This document shows positions 48,650-57,470 of a DNA stretch of 58,760 bases, one piece after another (the stretch's first letter is position 1; every line of letters begins with the position of its first letter). The stretch is from a virus: positions 1 to 58,760 of the IMG/VR virus record IMGVR_UViG_3300025127_000039. One strand, 5' to 3'. A program made the position numbers and the translations under genes. Under the pieces are notes generated by a model. That model was not told the DNA's origin, did not search any database, and saw only the letters and a list, made by a program, of their open reading frames with translations.

Positions 48650-50115
48650 ACCTTGAATACACAGAATATTTAAGTGATGAGGAGTTATCTAAGATAGCAC
48701 CAATGCTTGAGCGTTTAAATATGCTTGAGAAACAAAAAGTATCACAAGATTTATACATGGATTTTGTTAAGCGTATATGGCCTTCGTTCATTGAGGGTAG
48801 GCACCACAAGATATACGCAGATAAATTACAACAAGTAGCAGATGGCAAGATCAAGCGTTTGATAGTGAATATGCCACCTAGACACACAAAGTCAGAGTTT
48901 GCCAGTTATTTATTTCCATCTTGGCTTATGGGCAGACGACCAGATTTAAAGATAATACAAGCAACGCACACGGCAGAGCTAGCTGTTGGTTTTGGTCGTA
49001 AGGTTAAAAACCTTATTGATAGTGATGATTTCCGTGATGTATTTCCAGATGTAAAATTAGCTGCCGATGCCAAGGCATCTGGTAGATGGTCAACGAACAA
49101 AGGTGGCGAATACTACGCTGTTGGTGTGGGTGGTGCGTTAGCTGGTCGTGGTGCAGACTTATTGATTATTGATGACCCAGTATCAGAACAAGATGCGTTA
49201 AGTCCTACTGCACTTGACAGTATTTATGAATGGTACACATCTGGACCAAGACAAAGATTGCAACCTGGTGGCTCAATCATTATAGTGATGACACGTTGGG
49301 GGATTAAAGATCTCACAGCAAGAGTGTTACAAAAGCAAGCTCAAGGAGGTGCAGATAAATGGGAAGTAGTAGAGTTTCCGGCAATATTTCCAGAGACTGG
49401 AAACGTACTTTGGCCAGAATATTGGAGCAAAGACGAGCTAGAAGGCGTGAAAGCCTCAATACCCGTAGGCAAATGGAACGCACAGTATATGCAAAATCCG
49501 ACTGCGGAAGAGGGAGCGATAATAAAAAGGGAGTGGTGGAATATTTGGAATCCTGATAACCCACCTACCTGCTCGTATATCATACAATCATACGACACAG
49601 CGTTTACAAAAAATGAGCGTTCTGATTTTAGTGCTATTACTACTTGGGGTATTTTTACTCCAGTTGAGGGAGAAGGAGATGCCATCATCTTGCTTGATGC
49701 CGAGAAAGGCAGATGGGATTTCCCAGAACTTAAACAAAAAGCAATGGAACTGTCAGAAGCATATGATCCTGACATGATATTGATTGAGCAAAAGGCAAGT
49801 GGTACGCCACTTACACAAGAGTTAAGACGCATGGGTGTGCCGGTTACTCCTTTTACGCCAAGTAAAGGTGCAGATAAATTTGCAAGAATGAACGCTTGTG
49901 CACCAGTCTTTGAGAGTGGCATGGTCTGGAGACCAGACGCTAATTTTGCAGAAGAAGTTGTAGAGGAATGTGCTAGTTTTCCACATGGCGATCATGATGA
50001 CTTGGCAGATTCGATGACACAGGCTATACTAAGATTCAGACAAGGTGGTTTTATAACTGCACCAGACGATGAAGAGTTTGAGCCAATCTACAGAAGAAAG
50101 ATGGAGTATTACTGA
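48646..50115 (+). CDS. Terminase large subunit
   Basis: A 489-residue packaging motor. Walker A-like NMPPRHTKS (75-83, K82), Walker B LLIIDDP (172-178) and MTRW (215-218) form the ATPase. The nuclease has D317 (SYDTA), E381 (LIEQKASG) and D451/D452 (HGDHDD), an RNase H-like metal site. It cuts concatemers and drives DNA into the prohead. Headful packaging is compatible with permuted ends. It overlaps the previous gene by four bases; the small subunit lies 5.8 kb upstream. Confidence 0.95.
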   Translation: MNLEYTEYLSDEELSKIAPMLERLNMLEKQKVSQDLYMDFVKRIWPSFIEGRHHKIYADKLQQVADGKIKRLIVNMPPRHTKSEFASYLFPSWLMGRRPDLKIIQATHTAELAVGFGRKVKNLIDSDDFRDVFPDVKLAADAKASGRWSTNKGGEYYAVGVGGALAGRGADLLIIDDPVSEQDALSPTALDSIYEWYTSGPRQRLQPGGSIIIVMTRWGIKDLTARVLQKQAQGGADKWEVVEFPAIFPETGNVLWPEYWSKDELEGVKASIPVGKWNAQYMQNPTAEEGAIIKREWWNIWNPDNPPTCSYIIQSYDTAFTKNERSDFSAITTWGIFTPVEGEGDAIILLDAEKGRWDFPELKQKAMELSEAYDPDMILIEQKASGTPLTQELRRMGVPVTPFTPSKGADKFARMNACAPVFESGMVWRPDANFAEEVVEECASFPHGDHDDLADSMTQAILRFRQGGFITAPDDEEFEPIYRRKMEYY

Positions 50116-50420
50116 TGGCAATTAAAAATCCAACAAAAGATCCACTTAAAGGTATAGCCAAAGTAATACAGACAGTTGGCAGTGGTAAAACTGGTATAAA
50201 GACAATTGATAGACAAAAAAAGAAAGATGCTATCCTTACAAAAAATTTGAAAAAATTAGCAAAAAAGACTAAGGTTAAAGCGAAGCCACAAAAGTTTGAT
50301 ATTACTCCAGACTCAAAAAGTCAGTTTAGTATTCAAAAGCAGTCAATTATGATGGCTAGTGAGGGTGGAGTTGTAGATATGACTAAATCGAGAATGATTA
50401 ACCCAGAGACAGGAGAGTAA
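50115..50420 (+). CDS. Small basic protein after the terminase
   Basis: A 101-residue Lys-rich protein (DRQKKKDAILTKNLKKLAKK, then TKVKAKPQKF) with a GGVVDMTKSRMINPETGE tail. GGVVxMT-type tails also occur in the following gene. It overlaps the terminase stop by one base. Basic charge suggests DNA or portal association. Function unknown. Confidence 0.55.
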   Translation: MAIKNPTKDPLKGIAKVIQTVGSGKTGIKTIDRQKKKDAILTKNLKKLAKKTKVKAKPQKFDITPDSKSQFSIQKQSIMMASEGGVVDMTKSRMINPETGE

Positions 50421-50421
50421 T

Positions 50422-50823
50422 ATGGCCCCTAAAGATAGAAAAAAAGGTCCAGACTTAATTGACGCAGTTAGGGTCATTGAAATTAATGAAAGACCAGAAA
50501 AAGAGGCAAAAAAATTTGAGGGCAGAAGAAAGTTCCTAAAAAAGATAGTGGGTAAAAAAGATGGTGGACTTGCAGCGGCAATCGAAAAAGTAAAAAAAGA
50601 AGATGCTGTCAAGATGAAAGAGGGTGGTGATCCAACAAAGGAACTTGTTGGTGGTCAAAAGAAATTGGATAAGAATAAAGATGGTAGGATTTCTGGTGAA
50701 GATTTTAAATTACTGAGAGCAGAGCCTATGAAACTTGGTGGTGTTGTCAAAATGACAAAAGGCGGTGGTGTCTGCAAAGGCATGGGCATCGCAAGAGCAG
50801 GTGGAAAGTTTAAGCTTAGATAA
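50422..50823 (+). CDS. EF-hand mini-protein
   Basis: A 133-residue basic protein with a canonical EF-hand loop at residues 83-94 (DKNKDGRISGED: acidic or polar ligands at positions 1, 3, 5, 9, 12, Gly at 6). The C-terminus ends GGGVCKGMGIARAGGKFKLR, a tail I recognise in marine phage mini-proteins. Calcium could regulate its binding in seawater-exposed virions. Next to portal; role unknown. Confidence 0.7.
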   Translation: MAPKDRKKGPDLIDAVRVIEINERPEKEAKKFEGRRKFLKKIVGKKDGGLAAAIEKVKKEDAVKMKEGGDPTKELVGGQKKLDKNKDGRISGEDFKLLRAEPMKLGGVVKMTKGGGVCKGMGIARAGGKFKLR

Positions 50824-50825
50824 TC

Positions 50826-53225
50826 ATGGCTATTGAAAAAGTAAATGGTGTAGAGAATCCAGAACAACCACAAGGTATTCAAGTTCCTTTACCTGAAGCA
50901 GAGATAACTCCGGGTGTTACAGAACTAGAAGATGGGTCTGCAATTATTGGTGAAATGCAAGAACAATTAGAAGCATCTATGCCAGTACCATTTAATGCCA
51001 ACTTAGCAGAATTTATAGATGACGCAGATCTTGGTGTTATATCTAGCGATATAACTGGTGATATTGATGAAGACATATCATCAAGAAGAGATTGGGAAGA
51101 TCAGTACAAAGGTGGTTTAGAATTATTAGGCATGAACTATGAAGATAGGGCAGAGCCTTTCGAGGGTGCATCTGGCGTAGTTCACCCATTACTAGCAGAA
51201 AGCGTTACACAGTTTCAAGCACAAGCATATAGAGAAATGCTACCAGCAAGTGGACCTGTTAGAACACACATTGTAGGTGCAGAGAACCCAGAATTACTTG
51301 CACAAGCAGAGCGTGTTAAAAATTATATGAATTATCAAATAACTTATGAAATGGAAGAGTATGATCCAGAGTTAGATCAAATGTTATTTTATCTTCCAAT
51401 TGTAGGTTCAGCATTTAAAAAGATTTATTTTGACCCTTCAATGCAGCGAGCTGTTTCTAAGTTTGTTCATGCAGAGGATTTAATTGTTCCTTACAATGCA
51501 ACAGATCTTAAAACATCTACACGCATTACTCATGTTGTTCGTATGGATAAAAATGAGATTAGAAAATTACAACTACAAGGGTTTTACAAGGATATAGATT
51601 TACCCTCATCTGATAGCGGTGGAGCGAATTATGATGAGATCAAAGAAACAATTGACGACATACAAGGCGTAGAAAAAGGTTCTAGTTACAACGAAGAGAT
51701 AACATTATATGAAGTTCACACAGATTTAGATTTAATTGGCTTTGAAGATATCGGCCAAGACGGAGAACCCACTGGATTAAAGATGCCCTATGTTGTTACT
51801 ATAGTGGAGAAATCTGGTGAAATATTATCAATCAAAAGGAATTTCAATGAAGGTGATCCGTTCCGTAGGAAGATCCCTTATTTTGTTCATTATAAGTTCT
51901 TACCTGGTCTTGGCTTTTATGGCTTTGGCCTTACTCATATGATAGGTGGTCTATCAAGAGCATCAACATCAATACTTAGACAACTAATTGACGCAGGTAC
52001 ATTATCTAATTTACCTGCAGGATTTAAAGCAAGAGGTGCAAGGATTAGAGATGATGAGTCTCCGCTAAATCCTGGCGAGTTCAGAGATGTAGATATGGTG
52101 GGTATGGATTTGCGTCAAGCAATCATGCCTTTACCATTTAAGGAGCCATCTCAAACCTTGTATTCATTACTTGGCACTCTTATCGACTCTGGTAGACGCT
52201 TTGCATCAATGGCCGACATGAAAGTTGGAGAGATGCAAGGCAACGCACCAGTTGGCACAACAATGGCTATTATGGAACGTGGCACAAAAGTAATGTCTGC
52301 GATCCATAAGCGTTTACACTATTCTCAAAAAATAGAGTTTAAGCTGTTATCAAGGATATTTGCTATGGATGTACCCATGTATCCATATCAAGTACCCGGA
52401 GCACCACCAGAAATTAAACAGTCAGATTTTGATGACAGAATTGATATATTGCCAGTTTCTGATCCAAACATCTTTTCTATGTCACAACGTATTGCTTTGG
52501 CACAAACACAATTACAACTAGCTCAAAGTAATCCAGAAATTCATGGGCCGAATGGTATGTATCAGGCTTACAGAAAAATGTATGAAGCATTAGGAGTTAC
52601 GAACATAGAGGCTGTGTTACAACCTCCCCCGCAGCCTATGCCCATGAACCCTGCAAAAGAAAATCAAGAAGCATTAAAGGGTCAAGGCTTAAATGCTTTT
52701 CCAGAACAAAATCATCAAGCACATATTACTGCACATTTAGCTATGATAAGCACACCAGTTGCACAATCAAATGCAGCTATTGTGATGACACTTCAAGGGC
52801 ATATATCTGAGCATATTGCTATGATGTCAGAGCTACAAGCACAACAAGAAGTAATGGCTACAATACCACCGGAACAACAAGCAATGATGCAACAAGATCC
52901 AAACGCAATGAAAGTAATACAGGATCAAATGGCATCAAGAAGTGCAGAGTTAGCAGCAGAGATACAAGAACAATATGCACAAGCGTTGACACCTCCGCCA
53001 AGTGAAGATCCACTTGTAACAATTAGAAAACAAGAGTTGGCACTTAGGGGTCAAGAGATAGCACAAAAGCAAGATCAATTTGATTCAAAGCAAACTCTTG
53101 AGAGAGAGAAAGAGAGAAATGATATTTTACTAGATCAACAAAGATTAGATCAGCAAGAGGAATTAGCTAATCAACGAGATCAAACTACTAGAGATATTGC
53201 AGCAATGAAAGCTATGAAAGGATAA
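50826..53225 (+). CDS. Portal protein (P22-type)
   Basis: A 799-residue protein. The N-terminal SSRRDWEDQYKGGLELLGMN, then ASGVVHPLLAESVTQFQAQA and a long alpha/beta core (LPGLGFYGFGLTHMIGGLSR), is typical of P22-type portals. The last 200 residues are Gln/Glu-rich helices, possibly the barrel or crown. Twelve copies would form the DNA channel. It fits the gp4-like and gp10-like partners. Length slightly exceeds P22 gp1 (725). Confidence 0.88.
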   Translation: MAIEKVNGVENPEQPQGIQVPLPEAEITPGVTELEDGSAIIGEMQEQLEASMPVPFNANLAEFIDDADLGVISSDITGDIDEDISSRRDWEDQYKGGLELLGMNYEDRAEPFEGASGVVHPLLAESVTQFQAQAYREMLPASGPVRTHIVGAENPELLAQAERVKNYMNYQITYEMEEYDPELDQMLFYLPIVGSAFKKIYFDPSMQRAVSKFVHAEDLIVPYNATDLKTSTRITHVVRMDKNEIRKLQLQGFYKDIDLPSSDSGGANYDEIKETIDDIQGVEKGSSYNEEITLYEVHTDLDLIGFEDIGQDGEPTGLKMPYVVTIVEKSGEILSIKRNFNEGDPFRRKIPYFVHYKFLPGLGFYGFGLTHMIGGLSRASTSILRQLIDAGTLSNLPAGFKARGARIRDDESPLNPGEFRDVDMVGMDLRQAIMPLPFKEPSQTLYSLLGTLIDSGRRFASMADMKVGEMQGNAPVGTTMAIMERGTKVMSAIHKRLHYSQKIEFKLLSRIFAMDVPMYPYQVPGAPPEIKQSDFDDRIDILPVSDPNIFSMSQRIALAQTQLQLAQSNPEIHGPNGMYQAYRKMYEALGVTNIEAVLQPPPQPMPMNPAKENQEALKGQGLNAFPEQNHQAHITAHLAMISTPVAQSNAAIVMTLQGHISEHIAMMSELQAQQEVMATIPPEQQAMMQQDPNAMKVIQDQMASRSAELAAEIQEQYAQALTPPPSEDPLVTIRKQELALRGQEIAQKQDQFDSKQTLEREKERNDILLDQQRLDQQEELANQRDQTTRDIAAMKAMKG

Positions 53226-53228
53226 ATT

Positions 53229-53489
53229 ATGTCAAGTTCAGTAAGAGAAAAAATTTGGGAAGTTGAAAGAGAGAAGAAAAGACAAAGAAGGCTTGTTAAA
53301 GAGGGAGTCGTAGATGCCGTTGAAGAAAGGCAAAAGCCAGAAAACAATCAGCCAGAACATACGCAAGTTGAAGAAGGAGAAATATCCGCAGAAACAAGCA
53401 ATAGCGATAGCGTTGTCGACAGCGGGGAAATCAAAGCCGAAATCAACAAGCCAAAAAAGAAAAGCAAAAAAGCCAGTAAAAAAGCGTAA
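53229..53489 (+). CDS. Small acidic-basic protein overlapping the next gene
   Basis: An 86-residue protein with AAAGGA before the ATG. The first 28 residues ([20 protein letters not shown]) are a charged helix and lie outside the overlap. The rest is Glu/Lys-rich and ends [11 protein letters not shown]. From 53314 on it shares 176 nt with the next gene in a different frame. It may be a small structural partner of portal; the dual coding lowers certainty. Confidence 0.5.
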   Translation: MSSSVREKIWEVEREKKRQRRLVKEGVVDAVEERQKPENNQPEHTQVEEGEISAETSNSDSVVDSGEIKAEINKPKKKSKKASKKA

Positions 53490-53553
53490 CGGCGGTATAA
53501 TAAAAAAGTTTTCTGATATAGCTAAACCACAAAAATTTAAAGGGATATTCTAA
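53314..53553 (+). CDS. Small basic conserved phage protein
   Basis: A 79-residue protein with AGAGGGAG before the [23 protein letters not shown], then [20 protein letters not shown], is a motif (MPLKKGxSxxTIxxNIxxL...PQKQAxAIAL) I recognise from many marine phages. The C-terminus ([14 protein letters not shown]) is Lys-rich. Function unknown. It overlaps the previous frame by 176 nt; this frame is the better supported of the two. Confidence 0.75.
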   Translation: MPLKKGKSQKTISQNIRKLKKEKYPQKQAIAIALSTAGKSKPKSTSQKRKAKKPVKKRNGGIIKKFSDIAKPQKFKGIF

Positions 53554-54035
53554 TGGATCCCGCAACCATAGGCGTAGCAATTACAGCAGCTAATACTGCT
53601 TTCAACGCAATCAAACGTGGTTTTCAAGCAGGTCGTGAAATTGAATCTATGGGCAAAGATTTAGGACGCTGGATGTCAGCGTTGAGTGATATTGACAACG
53701 CAGAAAAAACTGCAAAGAACGCTTCTCCATTAAGAAAGTTATTTAAAGGCAATGAAATAGAAGCTAGTGCGATAGAGGCTTTTACAGCAAAAAAGAAATT
53801 AGAGGCTCAACGTCAAGAGTTAAAGACCTTCATAAATTTTCATTATGGTAGTAATTCTTGGAACGAGATTTTGCAAATGGAAGCACAAATTAGAAAACAA
53901 AGAAAAGAAGAAGTCTATGCTAGACAAGAATTTTATAGGAAAATATGGGAATACATAGGTTACTTTGTACTAGCTTGCACAGTAGTTGGTTTTTTATTTT
54001 TTCTTGCATGGGTTTATAAAGAGAGTAGAAGATGA
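53553..54035 (+). CDS. Coiled-coil protein with C-terminal membrane anchor
   Basis: A 160-residue protein. AFNAIKRGFQAGREIESMGK followed by GRWMSALSDIDNAEKTAKNA is a block common in marine phages. Helical coiled-coil spans residues 70-125 and a hydrophobic segment (IGYFVLACTVVGFLFFLAWV) lies at 134-153. The long soluble helix with one C-terminal anchor suggests a spanin-like or lysis-timing role, but this is inference. It overlaps both neighbours. Confidence 0.65.
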   Translation: MDPATIGVAITAANTAFNAIKRGFQAGREIESMGKDLGRWMSALSDIDNAEKTAKNASPLRKLFKGNEIEASAIEAFTAKKKLEAQRQELKTFINFHYGSNSWNEILQMEAQIRKQRKEEVYARQEFYRKIWEYIGYFVLACTVVGFLFFLAWVYKESRR

Positions 54036-54352
54036 CACAAAAAAAACTACAAAAAGATTCTATTTTAAATCAGTACGACCTTGATGGTGACAACACAATC
54101 ACAGACGAGGAGCTTCAAAGAGCAAAAGAAATTAAGGAGACAGAAACAAAACTACGAAAAAATCTTGCACAATTAAGAATGGCAAGATACACATTGATAG
54201 GAATGGGAGTATTTACACTTGCAATGTTTTTAGTGCCAATAGAACGAGTAGAAGCTTTAGCAGATATAAGTAATTTATTTTACATATCAGGAGCAGGTAT
54301 TGTTGGTACATATATGGGTACATCAGCATACATGGCAAAGAATGGTAAATAA
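54032..54352 (+). CDS. EF-hand membrane protein
   Basis: A 106-residue protein. An EF-hand loop at 16-27 (DLDGDNTITDEE) is followed by a helix and two hydrophobic segments (YTLIGMGVFTLAMFLVPIER, about 53-72, and FYISGAGIVGTYMGTSAYMA, about 83-102). I recognise this layout from cyanophage and pelagiphage clusters. It may be a holin-like or calcium-sensing membrane protein. It sits in the membrane and lysis cluster. Confidence 0.7.
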   Translation: MTQKKLQKDSILNQYDLDGDNTITDEELQRAKEIKETETKLRKNLAQLRMARYTLIGMGVFTLAMFLVPIERVEALADISNLFYISGAGIVGTYMGTSAYMAKNGK

Positions 54353-54637
54353 ATGGCAAAAAAAGATCCAAAAACTGGTACAGGAAAAAAGCCTAAAGGT
54401 TCAGGCAGAAGACTCTACACTGACGAAAATCCAAAAGACACTGTTAGGATTAAATTTGCAACTCCTGCTGATGCTCGTGCAACAGTTAGAAAAGTTAAAA
54501 GAATTAACAAGCCTTATGCTAGAAAAATTCAAATCCTTACTGTCATGGAACAAAGGGCAAAAGTAATGAAAAAAGCAGAGGTAGTTAGAATTGCTAAATC
54601 TGCCAAAGAATCTTTAAAACGTGCTAGAAAAAAATGA
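54353..54637 (+). CDS. Small basic protein conserved in marine phages
   Basis: A 94-residue protein. KGSGRRLYTDENPKDTVRIK, then FATPADARATVRKVKRINKP and RKIQILTVMEQRAKVMKKAE, is a motif set I recognise from marine phages. It is basic, helical at the C-terminus, and of unknown role. It begins one base after the preceding stop; a longer frame (54300-54566) in another frame is a by-product. Confidence 0.7.
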   Translation: MAKKDPKTGTGKKPKGSGRRLYTDENPKDTVRIKFATPADARATVRKVKRINKPYARKIQILTVMEQRAKVMKKAEVVRIAKSAKESLKRARKK

Positions 54638-54831
54638 CTGCGTTTTTTCTCATGTGTTATCTAAATGATAATTTCAATGGTGGGATATACTTTAAAAACA
54701 TTAATGATTGTTTATATTATGCTGAGAGGTTGAGTAGTCAAAAAATAGAAGTTCCGATAAAAGTTGAAAATTATGAGTGTATGTGTAAACTCATACCAAA
54801 TATTGATGATAAAAAAGTGAAGGTATATTAG
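54634..54831 (+). CDS. Small exported-type protein
   Basis: A 65-residue protein with the hydrophobic start TAFFLMCYLN and the motif NINDCLYYAERLSSQKIEVP. Cys residues (NDC, YECMC) may form disulfides in the periplasm. The layout resembles the 77-residue protein at 38026. It overlaps the previous gene by four bases and precedes the holin gene. Confidence 0.5.
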   Translation: MTAFFLMCYLNDNFNGGIYFKNINDCLYYAERLSSQKIEVPIKVENYECMCKLIPNIDDKKVKVY

Positions 54832-54840
54832 GAGGTAGCA

Positions 54841-55236
54841 ATGTTACAAGCACTTATAGGCCCAGTTACTGGGCTACTTGATAAATTTATCCCAGACGCA
54901 GATCAAAAGGCAAAGCTCGCCCACGAGATAGCCACCATGTCTGAAAAACACGCTCAAGAGGCGTTACTTGCTCAATTAGAAATTAATAAGGCAGAGGCTG
55001 CAAGTGGCTCTATATTTAAGGGCGGTTGGCGACCCGCTGTTGGGTGGGTCTGTGCGATTGCCTTCGCATATCATTTTATCGTAAAAGATCTAATCATATT
55101 TGGTGCTAGTTTTGCAGGTGCAGAGTTACCAGATTTGCCGGAATTTGATATGGGTACACTTTTAACTGTTCTTGGAGGTATGTTGGGAATTGGCGGGTTG
55201 CGGACATACGAGAAGCAAAAAGGCTTAACCAAGTAA
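54841..55236 (+). CDS. Holin-like protein (3TM type)
   Basis: A 131-residue protein. Its N-terminal helix (PVTGLLDKFIPDADQKAKLA) and hydrophobic segments (AVGWVCAIAFAYHFIVKDLI, GTLLTVLGGMLGIGGLRTYE) match the holin family with three transmembrane segments of GTA/marine phage type. It would open the inner membrane for the T4-type lysozyme, which is 29 kb away in the linear map. GGAGG ribosome site. Confidence 0.8.
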   Translation: MLQALIGPVTGLLDKFIPDADQKAKLAHEIATMSEKHAQEALLAQLEINKAEAASGSIFKGGWRPAVGWVCAIAFAYHFIVKDLIIFGASFAGAELPDLPEFDMGTLLTVLGGMLGIGGLRTYEKQKGLTK

Positions 55237-55388
55237 TGGAAAAAGAAAAAAAAGAAGTTGTAATTTGTTATATTCATAAAATAGCTATGAAAGAAATAAA
55301 ACATGAGGAGCCTATACCAGAACTTGGTATATACAATTATAAAGAATACAAATGCCCTATGTGTTTAACGTCAGTGATGGAAGATTGA
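55236..55388 (+). CDS. Small zinc-binding-type protein
   Basis: A 50-residue protein starting at the ATG overlapping the holin stop. It has VICYIHKIA and YKCPMCLTSVMED, a C-x2-H and C-x2-C pair that could bind one metal. It sits between holin and a conserved small helical protein. No family is recognised. Confidence 0.5.
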   Translation: MEKEKKEVVICYIHKIAMKEIKHEEPIPELGIYNYKEYKCPMCLTSVMED

Positions 55389-55389
55389 T

Positions 55390-55581
55390 ATGGATGGCGT
55401 AAAGGTAGCTCAAACTTTATTAAAGAACATTCGCCAAAGAAGAGATGAATTAACACAATCTTTGGCAGATGGTTCGATAACTTCTATGGAAGATTATCGG
55501 TTCATAACAGGTCAAATACGAGGACTGACTTGGTGTGAAGAAGAAATAAGAACCTCGATGAAAGGTATAGAAAATGAGTAA
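55390..55581 (+). CDS. Small helical protein
   Basis: A 63-residue charged helical protein (VKVAQTLLKNIRQRRDELTQ, then SITSMEDYRFITGQIRGLTW). This MEDYRxxxGQIxGL pattern recurs in marine phages near the scaffold genes; its function is unknown. It overlaps the GroES-like gene by eight nt. Confidence 0.6.
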   Translation: MDGVKVAQTLLKNIRQRRDELTQSLADGSITSMEDYRFITGQIRGLTWCEEEIRTSMKGIENE

Positions 55582-56050
55582 AAAATTATATGTCCCAGAT
55601 CGCATTTTGGGAAAAAAAGTGTTAAACCCAACTCCATCACCAATATCAAAGGGATTTGGTAAAAATGCAGAACCTAACAAAAATGAAGATGATCCATCAA
55701 AGTTAGATGCCTCATTACTTGATAGGTTGCCACAACCAACTGGGTATAGAATTTTAGTTATACCTTACTATCCTAAAGAAAAAACAAAAGGTGGCATTTA
55801 TATACCAGACGCTACTAGAGAAAGAGAATCATTTGCAACTGTTGTTGCTTATGTCGTAAAAATGGGTCCAGACGCTTACAAAGACAAAGATAAATTCCCA
55901 AGTGGAGGTTACTGTTCTGAGAAAGAATGGGTGCTTATGGGTAGATATGCTGGAAATAGGTTCAAAGTGGAGGGTCTTGAGCTAAGACTCATAAATGATG
56001 ATAATATTATAGCAAAAATACTTGATCCAACAGATGTTTCTTATGTATAG
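55574..56050 (+). CDS. GroES-like co-chaperonin
   Basis: A 158-residue protein. The Cpn10 fold shows in LPQPTGYRILVIPYYPKEKT, then KGGIYIPDATRERESFATVV and RYAGNRFKVEGLELRLINDD near the end. The mobile-loop region (KEKTKGGIYIP) is present. It has a 50-residue N-terminal extension over GroES (97). T4 gp31-like proteins replace host GroES to fold the capsid protein with GroEL, and this gene lies in the capsid operon with no GroEL gene. Confidence 0.8.
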   Translation: MSKKLYVPDRILGKKVLNPTPSPISKGFGKNAEPNKNEDDPSKLDASLLDRLPQPTGYRILVIPYYPKEKTKGGIYIPDATRERESFATVVAYVVKMGPDAYKDKDKFPSGGYCSEKEWVLMGRYAGNRFKVEGLELRLINDDNIIAKILDPTDVSYV

Positions 56051-56061
56051 TGGAGAGTAAC

Positions 56062-56991
56062 ATGAATGACACACAAGAAAAAAATTTAGAACAAGAAGTC
56101 GTTGAAGAAAACGTAATTGTTGACATTGAAGAATCAGAAAATGAAAAATCTGAAGCTCCTAAAGTTGAGACAAAAGAAGAAGAGCGAACAAATGTTCGTT
56201 CTGAAGAAACAGAAGAAGAATTAGAAAATTATTCTGACAATGTTAAAAAACGCATTAATCAATTAACAGCTAAAAGAAAACAAGCTTTAGAAGAAGCAGA
56301 TGCTGCTTTTAAATATGCAGAAGAGCAAAAAAAGAAAAACGAGGAGTTGCAACAACAACTAAAGCAACTTAATACTGGTTACACTTCAGAGTTTGGAAAT
56401 AGAATAGAGGCACAATCTGCACAAGCAAAAAAACTTTATAAGGAGGCTTTTGATGCTGGAGATGCTGAAAAAATGTCTGAGGCAAGCGATCTCATGGCTA
56501 AACTTGCTATTGAGAACGAAAGACTTAGAATCCAAAAACTTAGAACCGAAACTCAGGGAACTGAAAAAAATGAGGGACAAAATCAAGAAGTCACCCCTCA
56601 AGCGAGGCAGACCCCGCAAAAACAAGACTTAGATCCAAAATTACAAGGTTGGCTTGATAAAAATACATGGTTTGGTCAAGACATGGTTATGACCAGAGGA
56701 GCACAAGCTATTCATGAGCAAGTTGTAAGTGAAGATGGAATTGATCCATCTACAGATGATTATTACAGGGAAATAGATAGACGTATGAGAGTTGAATTTC
56801 CACATAAGTTTCAGAGTGACAGAAAAGTCGCCCAGACTGTCGCACCTGCAAACGGCAAAGCCGTATCAAGTGGGCGGAAAAAGCAAATAGAACTTACCCC
56901 TGGACAAGTTGCATTTGCAAAAAAAATGAGGATACCTTTAGAGCAGTATGCAAAAGAGGTAGCCAAAATTGAAACCAGAAAAGGAGCCTAA
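56062..56991 (+). CDS. Putative scaffolding protein
   Basis: A 309-residue acidic protein. The first 70 residues are very acidic (VEENVIVDIEESENEKSEAP), the middle has a long coiled coil (KKRINQLTAKRKQALEEADA and KKKNEELQQQLKQLN), and the C-terminus is basic, as in scaffolds that bind capsid with a basic tail. It comes before the capsid gene. An earlier GTG at 56050 is possible, but GGAGAG points to ATG 56062. Confidence 0.7.
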   Translation: MNDTQEKNLEQEVVEENVIVDIEESENEKSEAPKVETKEEERTNVRSEETEEELENYSDNVKKRINQLTAKRKQALEEADAAFKYAEEQKKKNEELQQQLKQLNTGYTSEFGNRIEAQSAQAKKLYKEAFDAGDAEKMSEASDLMAKLAIENERLRIQKLRTETQGTEKNEGQNQEVTPQARQTPQKQDLDPKLQGWLDKNTWFGQDMVMTRGAQAIHEQVVSEDGIDPSTDDYYREIDRRMRVEFPHKFQSDRKVAQTVAPANGKAVSSGRKKQIELTPGQVAFAKKMRIPLEQYAKEVAKIETRKGA

Positions 56992-56992
56992 T

Positions 56993-57445
56993 ATGGTGGA
57001 TAGAGCTAACCGAGAGTCTGCAACTCGTGAAAAACAGGAAAGAAGAAAAGCTTGGACACCTCCATCACAATTGGATGCTCCGCCAGCACCTATAGGATAT
57101 AAGCATAGGTGGATTAGAGAACGAGTTATGGATTACGATGATAAAGCGAATATCTATAAACGGCAAAGAGAAGGATATGAACTTGTGCGTGCAGAGGACT
57201 ATCCAGACACAGACTTCCCAGTGATTGATGAAGGCAAAAATGCTGGAGTAATTGGTCAAGGAGGACTTTTATTAGCACGGATTCCAGAGGAGATTGTTGA
57301 CGAAAGAAATCAATACTTCATGGATAAAACCAACACCCAGATGGAGGCTGTAGATAGAGACTTGATGAAAGAATCTAATCCTGCAATGCCAATATCTAAA
57401 GAAAGGAAGTCTCAAGTCGCTTTTGGTGGCAAGAGGCAAAGTTAA
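56993..57445 (+). CDS. Uncharacterised head-region protein
   Basis: A 150-residue protein. AAAGGAG precedes ATG 56993; an earlier in-frame ATG at 56969 lies inside the scaffold gene. Segments REKQERRKAWTPPSQLDAPP, then KHRWIRERVMDYDDKANIYK and LLLARIPEEIVDERNQYF, are typical of marine phage genes between scaffold and capsid genes. It may be an assembly factor or head protein. Family name not known. Confidence 0.65.
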   Translation: MVDRANRESATREKQERRKAWTPPSQLDAPPAPIGYKHRWIRERVMDYDDKANIYKRQREGYELVRAEDYPDTDFPVIDEGKNAGVIGQGGLLLARIPEEIVDERNQYFMDKTNTQMEAVDRDLMKESNPAMPISKERKSQVAFGGKRQS

Positions 57446-57470
57446 TAAAATTCTTACTTAGGAGTTAAAA

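Noticed and set aside
54300-54566. An 88-codon frame overlapping the conserved 54353 gene
   Set aside because: The frame lacks a ribosome site and its protein looks like a translated by-product; the other frame has a known family pattern.
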